Shown one piece after another: positions 26,201-34,117 of a DNA stretch of 64,000 nt (its first letter is position 1; every line of letters starts with the position of its first letter). Below the pieces are notes generated by a model. The model had not been told where the DNA came from. It worked only from the letters and a program-made list of their open reading frames with translations, and ran no database searches. The DNA is from Chloroflexi bacterium HGW-Chloroflexi-10 (GTDB lineage: Bacteria > Chloroflexota > Anaerolineae > Anaerolineales > Anaerolineaceae). The stretch spans positions 186,001 through 250,000 of the forward strand of contig PHBZ01000001.1 of NCBI GenBank assembly GCA_002840755.1, given 5' to 3'. Both the position numbers and the translations under genes were made by a program.

Positions 26201-28108
26201 GCTATTGGCTGGCAGCGCCACATTTTTCCCCATGGCGATAGAATAATCTGCAGCGATGGGAACATCATAGCCGTACAGATTGGTCACCCCGCTGGTAGAA
26301 TTTGTCATATCTGCGCCAGTGGGATTTGGATTTTGTGGATAAGCCCAATAATTCGTGCTTCCTCCATCCGTGATGAAAGTCCAATTGCCGCTGTCGGAAT
26401 CTTCCAGATCATCCTTAAAGGAATAATCCGGTGACTTTCCGGCCGGGCACACGGCAGCGACTTTTGATTGACAAAAAGAGCTGGTAGGGTTGCTGTTCAT
26501 CTCTACCGCAAGCAAAGCCTTATTCACCTCACCGCAATCCGCCGAGGTGATTCCGTGCTGCCCAACCAGGCTGTTACAGGATGTATTGACTGCATGGTAA
26601 AGATTCGCGTAATCGGAAGCGGAGGTCAGCAGTTGGGTCTGAACGCGGTAATAAATTTTCGCGGTTTTTGTTGCGCCAATAGCATTAATGGTGTACCCGT
26701 TAAAGGTTCCCCCATCCGTCATCAAGTAAGCGGCTTTATTCCCAATGCCGGTATTTCTATGAACACCGCCGTTGTCACCAGTTCCGCAATAATAGTTTGA
26801 GCTGCTCATCTTATCGGCATAACCATAAGCCGTCGGGTCGCTCATACTTCTTCCAGCGCCAAGTCCGGTAACATCTTCGCCAATCAGCCACTTAACCGCG
26901 GCTGTGTCCGTTCCGTGATTGTTTTGCTGGTCAATCAATTCGCCAAAAATATCTGAAAGCGATTCATTAACCGCGCCGGATTGGAAATAATAAAACAAAT
27001 GCGCTTCATATTGAGTCACTGCATGAGTAATTTCGTGCGCGACCACATCATCTGCATGGACATAGCCATTAGCATCACCAAATACAAATTGCCCGGCAGA
27101 AGGACTCCAGTAGGCATTTTCATAATTTGATCCATAATGAACGGAAAGGATCATCTGTGCGCCCGCGTTATCAAAGCTGTTACGCCCAAACATGGAAGCG
27201 TAATAGTTGTAGGTATCCGCTGCGAATTTCTGAGCATCTTTGGCATCTGCATCACCGGCGGCACAGGTGAGGTCCGTTTCATCGCAGACAAACGTTCCTG
27301 GTAAGCTTTCCGTATTGTGCAAATTATAGACCGCCAAATCCAGGAGGCTGTCCACCTGGTTAAAATGGAGATGAACTATTCCCGTTTGCGCATCAACCAA
27401 AACCAATTCATCAATCAAAAGTGAGTCGTCCTTCGAGATTACTTCCATTCGCCAGACCAGCCTTGTTTTTCCCAAACCGCCAATCCCCAACACAACCGGG
27501 TTATAGATCCACAGTTCAGGTTCGCTCACCACCAGATTTTCTTCCGTAATTTCATAGTCATTGGCAACTCTTTCAATGGCCGCCGCTTGAGCCGCTGCCG
27601 CGCTCAGCGTCGGGTTCGTATCAAGATCAATATCGGGCAGAATTTCACCGTTGGCGGAGAGAAAACCGCCATCCGAGATCGTTTGCACAATGATCTCTCC
27701 ACCCATAATCGGGATACCCTGGTAAACCTGTTGGTAGCGGACAAAGGTATGCTTGTCTTCAGTAGTATCGACCTTCATCCGGGATAATTCTTCATCAGGA
27801 TTATTCACTCCAAATAAGGGTCCATAATTCACCAGGAAAGCTTTTGCTGCGCCATCGGCGCTCGCCAGATCATCAAAAGAAAGATTTTGCTCAATCGGGT
27901 TAGCAAGAGTAGTGCTGATCGAACTGGCCAAACCCGTTTCAGCGTCATACGAAATTTCCAGTTGACCACCGGAAAGTGCTTCCAATGTCTGCAACGGTTC
28001 TCCAGGTGGAGGAGGGGCGTCAACTTTTTCCGGAGCAGCATAAAATGGCATTGGCATAATCAGAGAAGCAGCAATAATTAAAGCAAGGACTGTGTTGAGA
28101 ATTTGCAT
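20246..28108 (-). CDS. Giant secreted M4 (thermolysin-type) metalloprotease with Fn3-like and RCC1-repeat modules
   Basis: A 2620-residue protein. There is a signal peptide (about 1-24), an FTP-type propeptide (VRYQQVYQGIPIMGGEI), then a thermolysin domain with HEITH at 358-362, the third zinc ligand Glu382 (NESLSD) and a catalytic-region His in GDNGGVHRNTGIGNKA. A jelly-roll region follows to about residue 760, closing with SVFLPMLVKGYAG. Then come one Fn3-like module, seven RCC1 repeats (about 858-1205), four Fn3-like modules, seven RCC1 repeats (about 1613-1960), three Fn3-like modules, and seven RCC1 repeats (about 2273 to the end). Each RCC1 unit reads CALTxxGxVKCWGxNxxGQLGxG. RCC1 blocks of seven form seven-bladed propellers. 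The protease is apparently intact. The DNA is repetitive, so unit number could vary or be misassembled. Confidence 0.92.
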   Translation of the reverse strand: MQILNTVLALIIAASLIMPMPFYAAPEKVDAPPPPGEPLQTLEALSGGQLEISYDAETGLASSISTTLANPIEQNLSFDDLASADGAAKAFLVNYGPLFGVNNPDEELSRMKVDTTEDKHTFVRYQQVYQGIPIMGGEIIVQTISDGGFLSANGEILPDIDLDTNPTLSAAAAQAAAIERVANDYEITEENLVVSEPELWIYNPVVLGIGGLGKTRLVWRMEVISKDDSLLIDELVLVDAQTGIVHLHFNQVDSLLDLAVYNLHNTESLPGTFVCDETDLTCAAGDADAKDAQKFAADTYNYYASMFGRNSFDNAGAQMILSVHYGSNYENAYWSPSAGQFVFGDANGYVHADDVVAHEITHAVTQYEAHLFYYFQSGAVNESLSDIFGELIDQQNNHGTDTAAVKWLIGEDVTGLGAGRSMSDPTAYGYADKMSSSNYYCGTGDNGGVHRNTGIGNKAAYLMTDGGTFNGYTINAIGATKTAKIYYRVQTQLLTSASDYANLYHAVNTSCNSLVGQHGITSADCGEVNKALLAVEMNSNPTSSFCQSKVAAVCPAGKSPDYSFKDDLEDSDSGNWTFITDGGSTNYWAYPQNPNPTGADMTNSTSGVTNLYGYDVPIAADYSIAMGKNVALPANSDSYLRFNHEFLFNHAISGSTVYVKDKGYLEYSLNNGAWQDAGSLIDSGMAYNVNSSFFGFYSFDYVSTRLNLSSLKGNDIRFRFRIKTDASGDDYGWFIDDIGIYSCTDHSVFLPMLVKGYAGSNALNPPSNPYPASGASWNTSTAALSWSGSSGTNITYSVYLEAGDNSPDEIVSSNQTGTGFVTGVLTPQTTYYWQVTATDQNGKNASGPVWSFTTTASNIMTISAGGESTCALSASGGVTCWGLNDAGQLGDGTTTNQLMPVAVSGLSSGVKAISAGDYHICALTTGGGVKCWGDNQYGQLGNGTANNSSTPVNVSGLSSGVIAISAGTSHSCALTSDGGVKCWGWNEGGQLGIGTLTNSSIPATVSGLGSGVMAIASGLGHSCALNRNGEVKCWGYNEYGQLGNNSTADSLIPVSVSGLRGVSGISAANLHTCALTNSGAVYCWGLNDVGELGNGSTTNASQPVMVSGLSSGITAISAGGFQTCSLTQNAGVNCWGDNTYGQVGDGTNTHRSTPVTVSSLSSGVSVVSAGNMHTCALKTNGEMKCWGHNNAGQLGNGTLTDSTTPVDVGAEQAPNVPSSPSPATGASDQSVNVNLGWIGGDPNGDNVTYDVYFEAGDNTPDIRVSQAQSAASYEPGTLSASTTYYWQIIATDPGGKSTTGPVWSFSTINQAPNVPSNPSPATGASSLALDTNLSWSGGDPDGDAVTYDLYFEAGDNTPDVRVSTAQSGTSYDPGTLSTGTTYYWQIIATDENGKSTASVVWNFSTLNNAPYTPSNPAPASGAADQSTSVTLGWNGGDPDGDSVTYNVYLEAIDSTPDVTVSVSQTGTSYAPGKLSTGTTYYWQIVATDKNNVSTTGPIWSLTTGNQAPTQPYAPFPLENATSESADSILYWSGGDPDGDSVTYNVYFEAGDSSPDVLISPDQTATSFDPGTLAYGATYYWQISTTDQNHVTTVGPIWQFTTAATSSTALQPARIDFYGTRTCGINDSGGAMCWGSNSNGLLGDGTNNNSTVPVNVSGLTSGITSISIGMIHACALTESAGVMCWGQKLVLGNGFIGVGYQYTPIPSTSLTSGVRAIAVGDGNSCALTSSGGVKCWGSNTNGEVGNGTTSTVQSPVSVSGLTSGVIAIGEGSSHSCALTSSGGVKCWGDNTYGQLGNGSTTDSSIPTNVSGLSSGVVAISLTGNYSCALLGSGGVKCWGRNNYGQLGNGTTSDNTTPVSVTGLNSDAISVSAGSIHTCALMRDGSVKCWGRNISGQLGVGSTTDSSVPVNVSGLSGGVTTIGAGGASSCAFMTSGGLKCWGDNTYGQLGDGTTINRYTPVDVNLDQAPNVPSNPSPATGASDQSVDVDLNWTGGDPNGDSVTYDVYFEAEDSSPDVLVSSDQSGTSYDPGTLNAATTYYWQIVATDQGSESTTGPVWNFSTFNQAPDLPSNPSPVSGATNQATSVTLSWTGGDLDGDNVTYDIYLEAGDNTPDNLVSSAQSTTSYNPGSLSAGFTYYWQIIATDEVGKSSTSAVWNFTTLNNAPYIPFNPSPAAGAADQATNVMLTWNGGDPDGNSVTYDVYVEADDSSPDILVSADQTGTTYNPGTLSVSTTYYWQIVATDQNNVTISGPVWYFVTAAAPALEFQPDRIGLYSWRSCASNGSGAAYCWGDNYNGILGDGTTTNSSIPVNVAGLTSGIVSISPGILHSCVLTTDGAVLCWGYRPLLDNESAALHQKTPVPSTHLTSGIVAIAVGDGHSCALTASGEVKCWGGNAEGELGNGSTIDSSIPVSVSGLTNGVTRIGAGSSHNCALTTSGGVKCWGDNAFGQLGNGSTTDSTTPVDVTGLTSDVTAISINGYHSCALLTGGSVKCWGNNNRGQLGNGITTNSSVPVQVSGLISGVTQISVGDIHTCSVLSNGSVKCWGSNYNGQLGNGTTTDSSVPVDVSGLTSGVTTIGIGGGTSCALVNSGILKCWGKNESGEIGDGTTTDRYTPVVVSGFSG

Positions 28109-29043
28109 TGTTAACCCTTTCTGTGATGATAGAAATGATGCGGATTGTAATTTTTTGGCGAATGGAAATCATACTTTCAGTGAAAAGTATGCGGATCGGA
28201 GTGATTGCATAAGAATTAAAAGAAAATTTTGATATTACAAAAAAAATTATGGACGAGTGAAATAATTCGCCCATAATTCCCCTTTTGACGATCAATTACC
28301 GTAAAAATCGCGATACGCGATTACCCTGTTTTTGGGACCCTTCAAACCAATTTTAAATACAACGGCCTGGGTGATCCTTAATTTTCTATGATATCAAGGT
28401 GTTGATCTGTTGTCAAATTCAGTTGGCCTGGTGATTACCGCTGCCATGACCTTCTCTTTTTCTTTTTTGCACCCTTTCCCCTTTGCGGAGATGACTTATG
28501 GCTAATTACCAGATAAAAAAACCTTGACAAAATAGAACTTATTTTCTACAATAGTATTAAGCCAAAAGTTTTTTCGTTACGGCCTGGCACCTTAAAAACT
28601 GCATACATATAACGCCCGTCGTCAAAAATTGCACTTTCCTTGTTTAAGAAAAAAGGCGTAATTTGTGATCCTAACGGGTGGTAGAACCATCCTTATTTCC
28701 TGCACCATTCGTTCCTATTCGTTTTTGCATTCGTTTTTAAATGAATAATCAGCAAAAACCAGCGCATCTGTGCTTTTTCAAAAACGTGACCCCACCCATA
28801 CCGGTCATTTCCCGGAAAAGCATTCGTTCCGATTGGAATACTTTTATCGATAAACGAAAGAAACGAATACGTCTGGCGCTCCGACGCAAAGCAAGGGAAG
28901 GAGACATTGTCTGGTTTACGGATGAGCGCTGACACGCACAGCACAAAAAGTTCCTCCCTGACCAGGGAGGGATTCGGGGAGGGCGAATTGGTGCGTTGTC
29001 GGGGCTAAATACCAAAAAGGATTTCCATGCCCGCCAACAGCCC
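28109..29043. other. 935 bp noncoding stretch
   Basis: No supported gene; a 63-codon frame at 28741 lacks a ribosome binding site. Contents: an AT-rich upstream region of the giant gene, an inverted repeat AATCGCG/CGCGATT (28306-28322), an orphan consensus-like promoter (28524-28552), and a perfect CCTCCCTG/CAGGGAGG hairpin (28953-28970) 73 bp past the stop of the leftward GH13 gene. No tRNA cloverleaf was recognised. Confidence 0.6.
28524..28552 (+). promoter_or_regulatory. Near-consensus sigma70 promoter with no obvious downstream gene
   Basis: TTGACA (28524-28529) and TACAAT (28547-28552) are separated by exactly 17 bp. The next rightward protein gene is over 8 kb away, and the genes after 29044 run leftward, so the expected transcript would be noncoding or antisense to the GH13 gene. 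Confidence 0.6.
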
Positions 29044-30792
29044 CTACCCAGCCTCCAGCCAGAGTATCTGGTACGGCTGCATGGTAACCGGCGCGCAAAC
29101 CGGGATGGAAATATCCCGCCCCTCCAGTAAGTCCGTCATGGGTTTGTTTTCCAAGCCCGGAAGCTCATCAGTATTCAACATAAAAGAAACGCTGGTTGCG
29201 CTGACGTTATGCAGCGCTAATATGCGCTGGCTGCCGCTCTGTGCGGTGCGCAGTACGGCAAAGATAGCTTCATGCAAATCCAGCACTTGCTGGTCCGCAT
29301 TGGGGTGGAAGGCAGGCTGCTTGCAGCGGCACTGCAAAAGATGCTGGTAGCCGCGGAATACCCGGGCGCGTAAACTATCGGGGTTTTGCAGCTCGGCCTG
29401 CACCTGATCAACATCCAGTTTTTCGCGGTTGATCGAGCGCGCCTGGCCGCTTTTTTCGACGCCTTCAGAGTCATTGCGCGACCCCAATAGGCTGTGCATA
29501 TACACCCCCGGAATGCCTGCCATGCACATCACAATTGCCTGCGAAACAAGGAAACGCTCCACCTGCACGGCCAGATCCTCTTCCCCGGCCGGGTCGTTGA
29601 GCAAATCAAAATAATTGATGTTCAACTCATACGGGCCGGTGCTGCCATCCGAATTCGTCTTGGAAGAGATTCTTCCGCCATGCTGTAGGGTGGTTTTTAA
29701 CAACAGCTCCACCTCTTCCGCCGGTAATAAATCCAGTGCCGGGCGGATGCCGACGCCGTCATGCGAAGCGGAAAAGTTAAAAAAGGTGGTTTCATCGGTT
29801 AACGTCTTTAACCCGGCAGCCCATTGGGTAAGGTAGCTGGCTGTGCCGCTGAGAAGCGCATGCGCCGTGAGCGGCGGCAGAGAAAACTGGTACACCAGGT
29901 GGGCTTCATTGCTCCCATTGCCAAAATAAGAAAGATTTTCTCCATGGGGCACGTTCGTTTCGGTGATGATCAGCACCCCCGGCGCAGCCAGCTCCAACAC
30001 GGCGCGAATCAACTGCACTACCGCATGGGTTTGCGGCAAATGGATGCAGGAAGTGCCAATTTCTTTCCACAAGTAAGCGATGGCATCCAGGCGGATCAGG
30101 TCGGCGCCGTGATTTACGTAATCCAGGAGCACATCGATGATATCCAGCAAGGTATCCGGATTCTTGAAATTTAAGTCAATCTGGTCGGCGCTGAAGGTAG
30201 TCCAGATATATTGCAAACCCGCGGCGGTTTCAAAGGGCGTCAATAAGGGCAGGGTGCGCGGACGGGTCACCAGGGAAAGATCGCTGCCGGCTGGGATGCT
30301 CAGAAAATAAGACTGGTAGCGCGGGTCCCCCTGTAAGAATTTTTGAAACCAGGCACTTCCGGCAGAAATATGGTTGATGACCGCGTCAAACATCAGGCGT
30401 ACACCGTGTTGCTGGTAGCGGTGAATGTCTTCCCAATCACCCAATTGCGGGTTTACCGCATGGTAATCACTCACCGAAAAACCATCATCCGAAGAAAATG
30501 GAAAAAACGGCAGGATATGGATAATGTTAATGGTGTCTTTGAGATAAGCCTCATAAAAAGACAGCAGGGTGTTTAATGGGTTTTGGCCCGTAAAGTTTAA
30601 AGTATCCCCATAAGTAATCAGGATCACATCTTTTTCATCAAAAAGTTGATCCTCGTTTTTGAAATAGCGGCGGGTATTCTGTTGAAATTGGTCCAGGCGC
30701 GCCTGCAAGCGAATAAAGGTGGTTTGGGCAATCTCTTCGGTGTAGATAGCTTTCAGCAGCGCCTGGATGGGCTGGGATTTTTTGTCAGTCAT
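29044..30792 (-). CDS. GH13_18 phosphorylase (sucrose or glucosylglycerate phosphorylase type)
   Basis: A 582-residue GH13 enzyme lacking a signal peptide. TIM-barrel motifs in order: DAVINHIS, the nucleophile region ADLIRLDAIAYLWKE, the acid/base Glu in VLIITETNVPHGENLSYFG, and the transition-state-stabiliser region NFSASHDGVGIRP. The text ITYGDTLNFTGQNPL and ILPFFPFSSDDGFSV marks subfamily 18, the retaining sucrose-phosphorylase group, which also contains glucosylglycerate and sucrose-6-phosphate phosphorylases. It would release glucose-1-phosphate from an imported glucoside. It is the last gene of the leftward sugar operon, 18 bp after a GT4 gene. That neighbour makes glucosylglycerate a candidate substrate, but sucrose cannot be excluded. 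Confidence 0.82.
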   Translation of the reverse strand: MTDKKSQPIQALLKAIYTEEIAQTTFIRLQARLDQFQQNTRRYFKNEDQLFDEKDVILITYGDTLNFTGQNPLNTLLSFYEAYLKDTINIIHILPFFPFSSDDGFSVSDYHAVNPQLGDWEDIHRYQQHGVRLMFDAVINHISAGSAWFQKFLQGDPRYQSYFLSIPAGSDLSLVTRPRTLPLLTPFETAAGLQYIWTTFSADQIDLNFKNPDTLLDIIDVLLDYVNHGADLIRLDAIAYLWKEIGTSCIHLPQTHAVVQLIRAVLELAAPGVLIITETNVPHGENLSYFGNGSNEAHLVYQFSLPPLTAHALLSGTASYLTQWAAGLKTLTDETTFFNFSASHDGVGIRPALDLLPAEEVELLLKTTLQHGGRISSKTNSDGSTGPYELNINYFDLLNDPAGEEDLAVQVERFLVSQAIVMCMAGIPGVYMHSLLGSRNDSEGVEKSGQARSINREKLDVDQVQAELQNPDSLRARVFRGYQHLLQCRCKQPAFHPNADQQVLDLHEAIFAVLRTAQSGSQRILALHNVSATSVSFMLNTDELPGLENKPMTDLLEGRDISIPVCAPVTMQPYQILWLEAG

Positions 30793-30810
30793 GGATTCTT
30801 ACCTTAGCGT

Positions 30811-32079
30811 TTAAAAAGTTTGGAGAATTTCATAAAGCCGGTTCCAGGCAGTTTCATAAGAGAAGTGCTGCCGGCCAACTTCCAGGTTATGCTGAACCAT
30901 GCGTTGCACCCGGGTGGGAGACCCCAGCAGTGTGCGCACCTCAGCAACCGTTCGATCAGTGATCTTTCCTTCCACGACAACCGCATCCAACCCCAGCGGT
31001 TCAATATCCTTCTGGTAAATAGCATAACGGTTAACCAGAAATGGTCTGGAAAAAAAGATCGTTTCCAATAATGCATTCCCAAACCCCTCATACAGGCTGG
31101 GATAGGTTACAAAATCGGCAAAAACATAGGCATCCCACAGGCTGTATACCTTATGCACGCCTTTTCCGGGTACGCGCTGCGGTTTGAAGCGCGCCGGTAG
31201 ATAGCGCAGGTCCACATGGTTGCGCGCCGCGAGCGCCAGCATCTCATTTAGATAATCCAGGGTATTATGTTCGGCATGGTGGCTGATAACCAGTTTGATT
31301 GGTAAATCATCCAACCGCTGCACCAGTTCAATCGCCAGCTCGATCCCCTTGCGCGGAATCACCCGGGTGGGCTGCAGAAAAAACAGATCGCTATCCACCA
31401 GGCCCAGCTCGCTGCGCAAATCAGCATTGTATTCATCCACACCCGGCGCCGCTTCGTGGAAATCAAAAATATTGGGCAGAACCATGCTGTGCACTCCGAT
31501 CCCAGCCAATGCGCTCTGAGCCTGTGAGTTGATCACCATATGGCGCAGATTGGGCAGGTGCGGCGGGAAGCAGGTCTCCAGAATATGCGCCACACAATTT
31601 ACGCGGTAGGCCTCACGCTCCCAATAAAAATCGTGGTGGTGGGCGATCGCTGCGATCCCCGTCTTTTGCAGGGCGCGCTGCACTGCCAGGCTGAGCGGCA
31701 GGTGAAGCGGAATGGCAAACACGTTCTGAATAGTGAGCAGTTCCAGGTTAAACACCCCGATAAACTGTACCACCGCCGCTTCCAATTTTGTCGCCAGGGT
31801 CTCGATACGCTCCTGCAATTGGGGGTGCATTTGGGTGGTCCCAAACGCGTGTTTGGTAATCCATAGCGCTTCCGGATGGGTGAAATGCGCTTCCGGGACG
31901 AGAATCTGCCCGGCAAGAGGCGCTGCAACCAGTTGGTCCGCCTGGTCCTCAGGGTCCAATTCACCGGCAAAATAATAATTCTGGTGTCCGTGGCGGGCAA
32001 ATACCTGGGCGATCTTGGCTGTTTCCAGAGAAACACCATCTGTGCCTGCCAGGCGGAAAGAGAGATGTCCGATGCGCAT
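30811..32079 (-). CDS. GT4 family glycosyltransferase (possibly mannosylglucosylglycerate synthase-like)
   Basis: A 422-residue GT-B glycosyltransferase. The N-terminal lobe begins MRIGHLSFRLAGTDGVSLE; the GTDGVSLE loop is typical of a GT4 branch that I associate, from memory, with mannosylglucosylglycerate synthases. HHHDFYWERE follows mid-lobe. The C-terminal nucleotide-sugar lobe has FFLQPTRVIPRKGIELAIEL (R-K-G loop) and the E-x7-E motif PSLYEGFGNALLETIFFSR. It is encoded between the permeases (5 bp away) and the GH13 phosphorylase, so it is probably involved in the same glycoside's synthesis or salvage. Donor and acceptor are not directly visible. Confidence 0.78.
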   Translation of the reverse strand: MRIGHLSFRLAGTDGVSLETAKIAQVFARHGHQNYYFAGELDPEDQADQLVAAPLAGQILVPEAHFTHPEALWITKHAFGTTQMHPQLQERIETLATKLEAAVVQFIGVFNLELLTIQNVFAIPLHLPLSLAVQRALQKTGIAAIAHHHDFYWEREAYRVNCVAHILETCFPPHLPNLRHMVINSQAQSALAGIGVHSMVLPNIFDFHEAAPGVDEYNADLRSELGLVDSDLFFLQPTRVIPRKGIELAIELVQRLDDLPIKLVISHHAEHNTLDYLNEMLALAARNHVDLRYLPARFKPQRVPGKGVHKVYSLWDAYVFADFVTYPSLYEGFGNALLETIFFSRPFLVNRYAIYQKDIEPLGLDAVVVEGKITDRTVAEVRTLLGSPTRVQRMVQHNLEVGRQHFSYETAWNRLYEILQTF

Positions 32080-32084
32080 ACAGC

Positions 32085-33005
32085 CTATCCTTTAACACCG
32101 CCAGAGGTCAACCCCTGTTCCAGGTAACGTTCAAAGGCCAGGAAAAGTACAATGATCGGTACCGTCATAATGGTGGAAGCCGCCATAACCACGTTGGGAC
32201 GCGGGCTGGGATCGTTAAAAATGGTATTGATCTTAATCGGAATGGTAAAAGTGGAGCGGTCATTCAGGAAAATGAATGCAAACAGAAATTCATTCCAGGC
32301 GATCATGAATGTATAAATACCAATCGTCACCAGCGCCGGGACGGCCAGGGGAATAGTAATGCGCCAGATCACCTCAGCGCGGCTGCACCCATCGATCTGG
32401 GCAGCCTGTTCAATTTCATCCGGAATGGTGCGGAAATAATTGGTGAGCATATATAAGGCCACCGGTAAGGTCTGTGCCAGATAGGTGAGCACCAACACAG
32501 CCAGGTTGTCCTGCACTTCAAAACCCATTCTCAGGCTGAGTTGAGAAAGCATGGCGAACAGGGGAATTACCAGCAGCACTGCCGGCAGTAAATACACTAT
32601 CAGCACACCATTGAGCAATAATTCACGGCCTTTAAACTTGAGACGCGCCGTAGCATAGGCACCCATCACCGAAAGGACCACCGCAATTAATGCTGTGGGT
32701 ATGGAAACCAATAGACTGTTGAGAATGTTTACAGAGAAATTCTGGAAATGGGTCCAGGAAGAGTCAAACAATTCGCGGTAGGCGTCCAGGCGCAGGTTGG
32801 CAGGAATATACACCGGCGCACGACCGGCAATTTCCGCCCCGGTTTTAAAGGAAGAACTGACCATCCAGTAAAATGGAAAGAGGATCATCGCCAGAAAAAT
32901 AAACAGGCCGCAGGAAAATATTAATTTTTGCCAGCTCATGCTGCGCGCCAATCGATCCATAAAACTGGCTGGACGAAGATCATAGGTGTTCTTATGAGCA
33001 CTCAT
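32085..33005 (-). CDS. Carbohydrate ABC transporter permease, MalG type
   Basis: A 306-residue inner-membrane permease with six predicted helices (first FSCGLFIFLAMILFPFYWMV). The cytoplasmic EAA loop EIEQAAQIDGCSRAEVIWR-ITIPLAVPAL couples it to the ATPase. The extracytoplasmic loop after the first helix (RAPVYIPANLRLDAYRELF) is typical of MalG-type subunits. It pairs with the MalF-type permease directly upstream (12 bp apart). No ATP-binding subunit is encoded in the operon, so a shared MsiK/UgpC-like ATPase elsewhere is expected. Confidence 0.92.
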   Translation of the reverse strand: MSAHKNTYDLRPASFMDRLARSMSWQKLIFSCGLFIFLAMILFPFYWMVSSSFKTGAEIAGRAPVYIPANLRLDAYRELFDSSWTHFQNFSVNILNSLLVSIPTALIAVVLSVMGAYATARLKFKGRELLLNGVLIVYLLPAVLLVIPLFAMLSQLSLRMGFEVQDNLAVLVLTYLAQTLPVALYMLTNYFRTIPDEIEQAAQIDGCSRAEVIWRITIPLAVPALVTIGIYTFMIAWNEFLFAFIFLNDRSTFTIPIKINTIFNDPSPRPNVVMAASTIMTVPIIVLFLAFERYLEQGLTSGGVKG

Positions 33006-33017
33006 TTGCTTACCCTC

Positions 33018-33974
33018 TCAATTCTCTTCCGCATTGCGCATAATAATCAAAACATACGCAACAATAAAAACAACCAGGGCAGCCAACATGATCATGGCAG
33101 TAGCAGCACCTTTGCCAAAATCAAACATATTGAAACTAAACTGGAAGGTGAGAACCGGCAATACATTGGTGCCGTAACCGCCGCCGGTCAACAGCCAGAT
33201 ATCGTCAAATTTATTAAAGGTCCACAACAAGCGCAGCAGGAAGATTGCACCAAGCACATAGCGCAACTCAGGCATGGTAATAAAGCGGAATTTTTGCATG
33301 GCGCTGGCACCATCCACCGCCGCGGCCTCATACAATGTGTCATCCACCGCCTGCAAGCGCGCCAGGATCATTAACATGGCAAAAGGGAAATAGCGCCAGG
33401 CTTGAATCAGAATCACCAGCCAGATGGTCAACCCACGGGTCGCTAAAAACGCCTGCGGCGTATCAATCAGACCTAAAGACATCAGGATATGGTTAAACAC
33501 GCCGGAAGGGCGCGGGTCTAATAACCAACGCCAGACAAAAGCAATGCTGATCACCGGGGCTACATAAGGGAAGAGAAAGACACTGCGGATCAGCCCGCGT
33601 CCGCGGAAGGGGCGGTTAAGCAGCATGGCAGCCGCAAGACCGGCAATCAATGTGAGAAAAGTGGATATGAAAGAATACACCACGGTTGTAACCGCAGCGC
33701 CCCATTGTTTTGCTCCGCCCCATTTGAAAGCGAAATCCGAAAAGACAGCCCTATAGTTATCCCAACCATTGAAGGGTGCATTGATCACGTCATTTAGGTT
33801 GTGCAGACCCACTTTATGGAAACTGATCCAAATACTAAAAACAGCCGGGAAAAGAATTAGACCGAACACAATGATGGCTGTCGGCAAAATCAAGAACCAT
33901 GCTAAGCGCACCTCGCGGGCATGCATGGACTTTCCCAACCAAGAGAAGCTTTTTTTTATTGGTATAGTAGACAT
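33018..33974 (-). CDS. Carbohydrate ABC transporter permease, MalF type
   Basis: A 318-residue permease. After a short basic N-terminus comes the first helix (AWFLILPTAIIVFGLILFPA), and the EAA loop reads YEAAAVDGASAMQKFRFITM-PELR. The N-terminal AWFLILPTA and SIWISFHK blocks identify the MalF/UgpA-type half of sugar importers. AGGAG lies 8 nt before the ATG. It is downstream of the sugar-binding protein, separated by two hairpins that may lower its expression relative to the binding protein, a common arrangement for these operons. Confidence 0.92.
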   Translation of the reverse strand: MSTIPIKKSFSWLGKSMHAREVRLAWFLILPTAIIVFGLILFPAVFSIWISFHKVGLHNLNDVINAPFNGWDNYRAVFSDFAFKWGGAKQWGAAVTTVVYSFISTFLTLIAGLAAAMLLNRPFRGRGLIRSVFLFPYVAPVISIAFVWRWLLDPRPSGVFNHILMSLGLIDTPQAFLATRGLTIWLVILIQAWRYFPFAMLMILARLQAVDDTLYEAAAVDGASAMQKFRFITMPELRYVLGAIFLLRLLWTFNKFDDIWLLTGGGYGTNVLPVLTFQFSFNMFDFGKGAATAMIMLAALVVFIVAYVLIIMRNAEEN

Positions 33975-34008
33975 ACCCTTGTCTCCTGGTAAATCTATTC
34001 AAGAATTT

Positions 34009-34036
34009 AAGGGGAGAAGATCGACCTCCTCCCCTT
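34009..34036. terminator. Intercistronic hairpin upstream of the MalF-type gene
   Basis: AAGGGGAG and CTCCCCTT form an 8-bp stem with a 12-base loop, between the binding-protein and permease genes. No long T run on the leftward transcript, so it is better seen as an attenuating or RNA-stabilising hairpin. Confidence 0.5.
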
Positions 34037-34060
34037 TTGAAATGTTATAATCGATAGAAT

Positions 34061-34113
34061 CTGCCCACCATTAAATTCTCTCGTAGGGTCCAGCCTTGAG
34101 GTTTGGTGGGCAG
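34061..34113. terminator. Long-range hairpin directly after the sugar-binding protein gene
   Basis: CTGCCCACCA and TGGTGGGCAG form a perfect 10-bp stem closing a loop of 33 bases, starting 5 bp after the binding-protein stop. Likely protects or ends the abundant upstream mRNA. Confidence 0.5.
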
Positions 34114-34117
34114 TATT

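Noticed and set aside
28621..28710. T-box-like GGGTGGTAGAACC text in the noncoding gap
   Set aside because: It lacks the T-box specifier stems and no tRNA synthetase or amino-acid gene follows.
28741..28932. Small rightward open frame of 63 codons
   Set aside because: No ribosome binding site, Lys/Arg-rich random-looking product, and it sits in an AT-rich noncoding gap.
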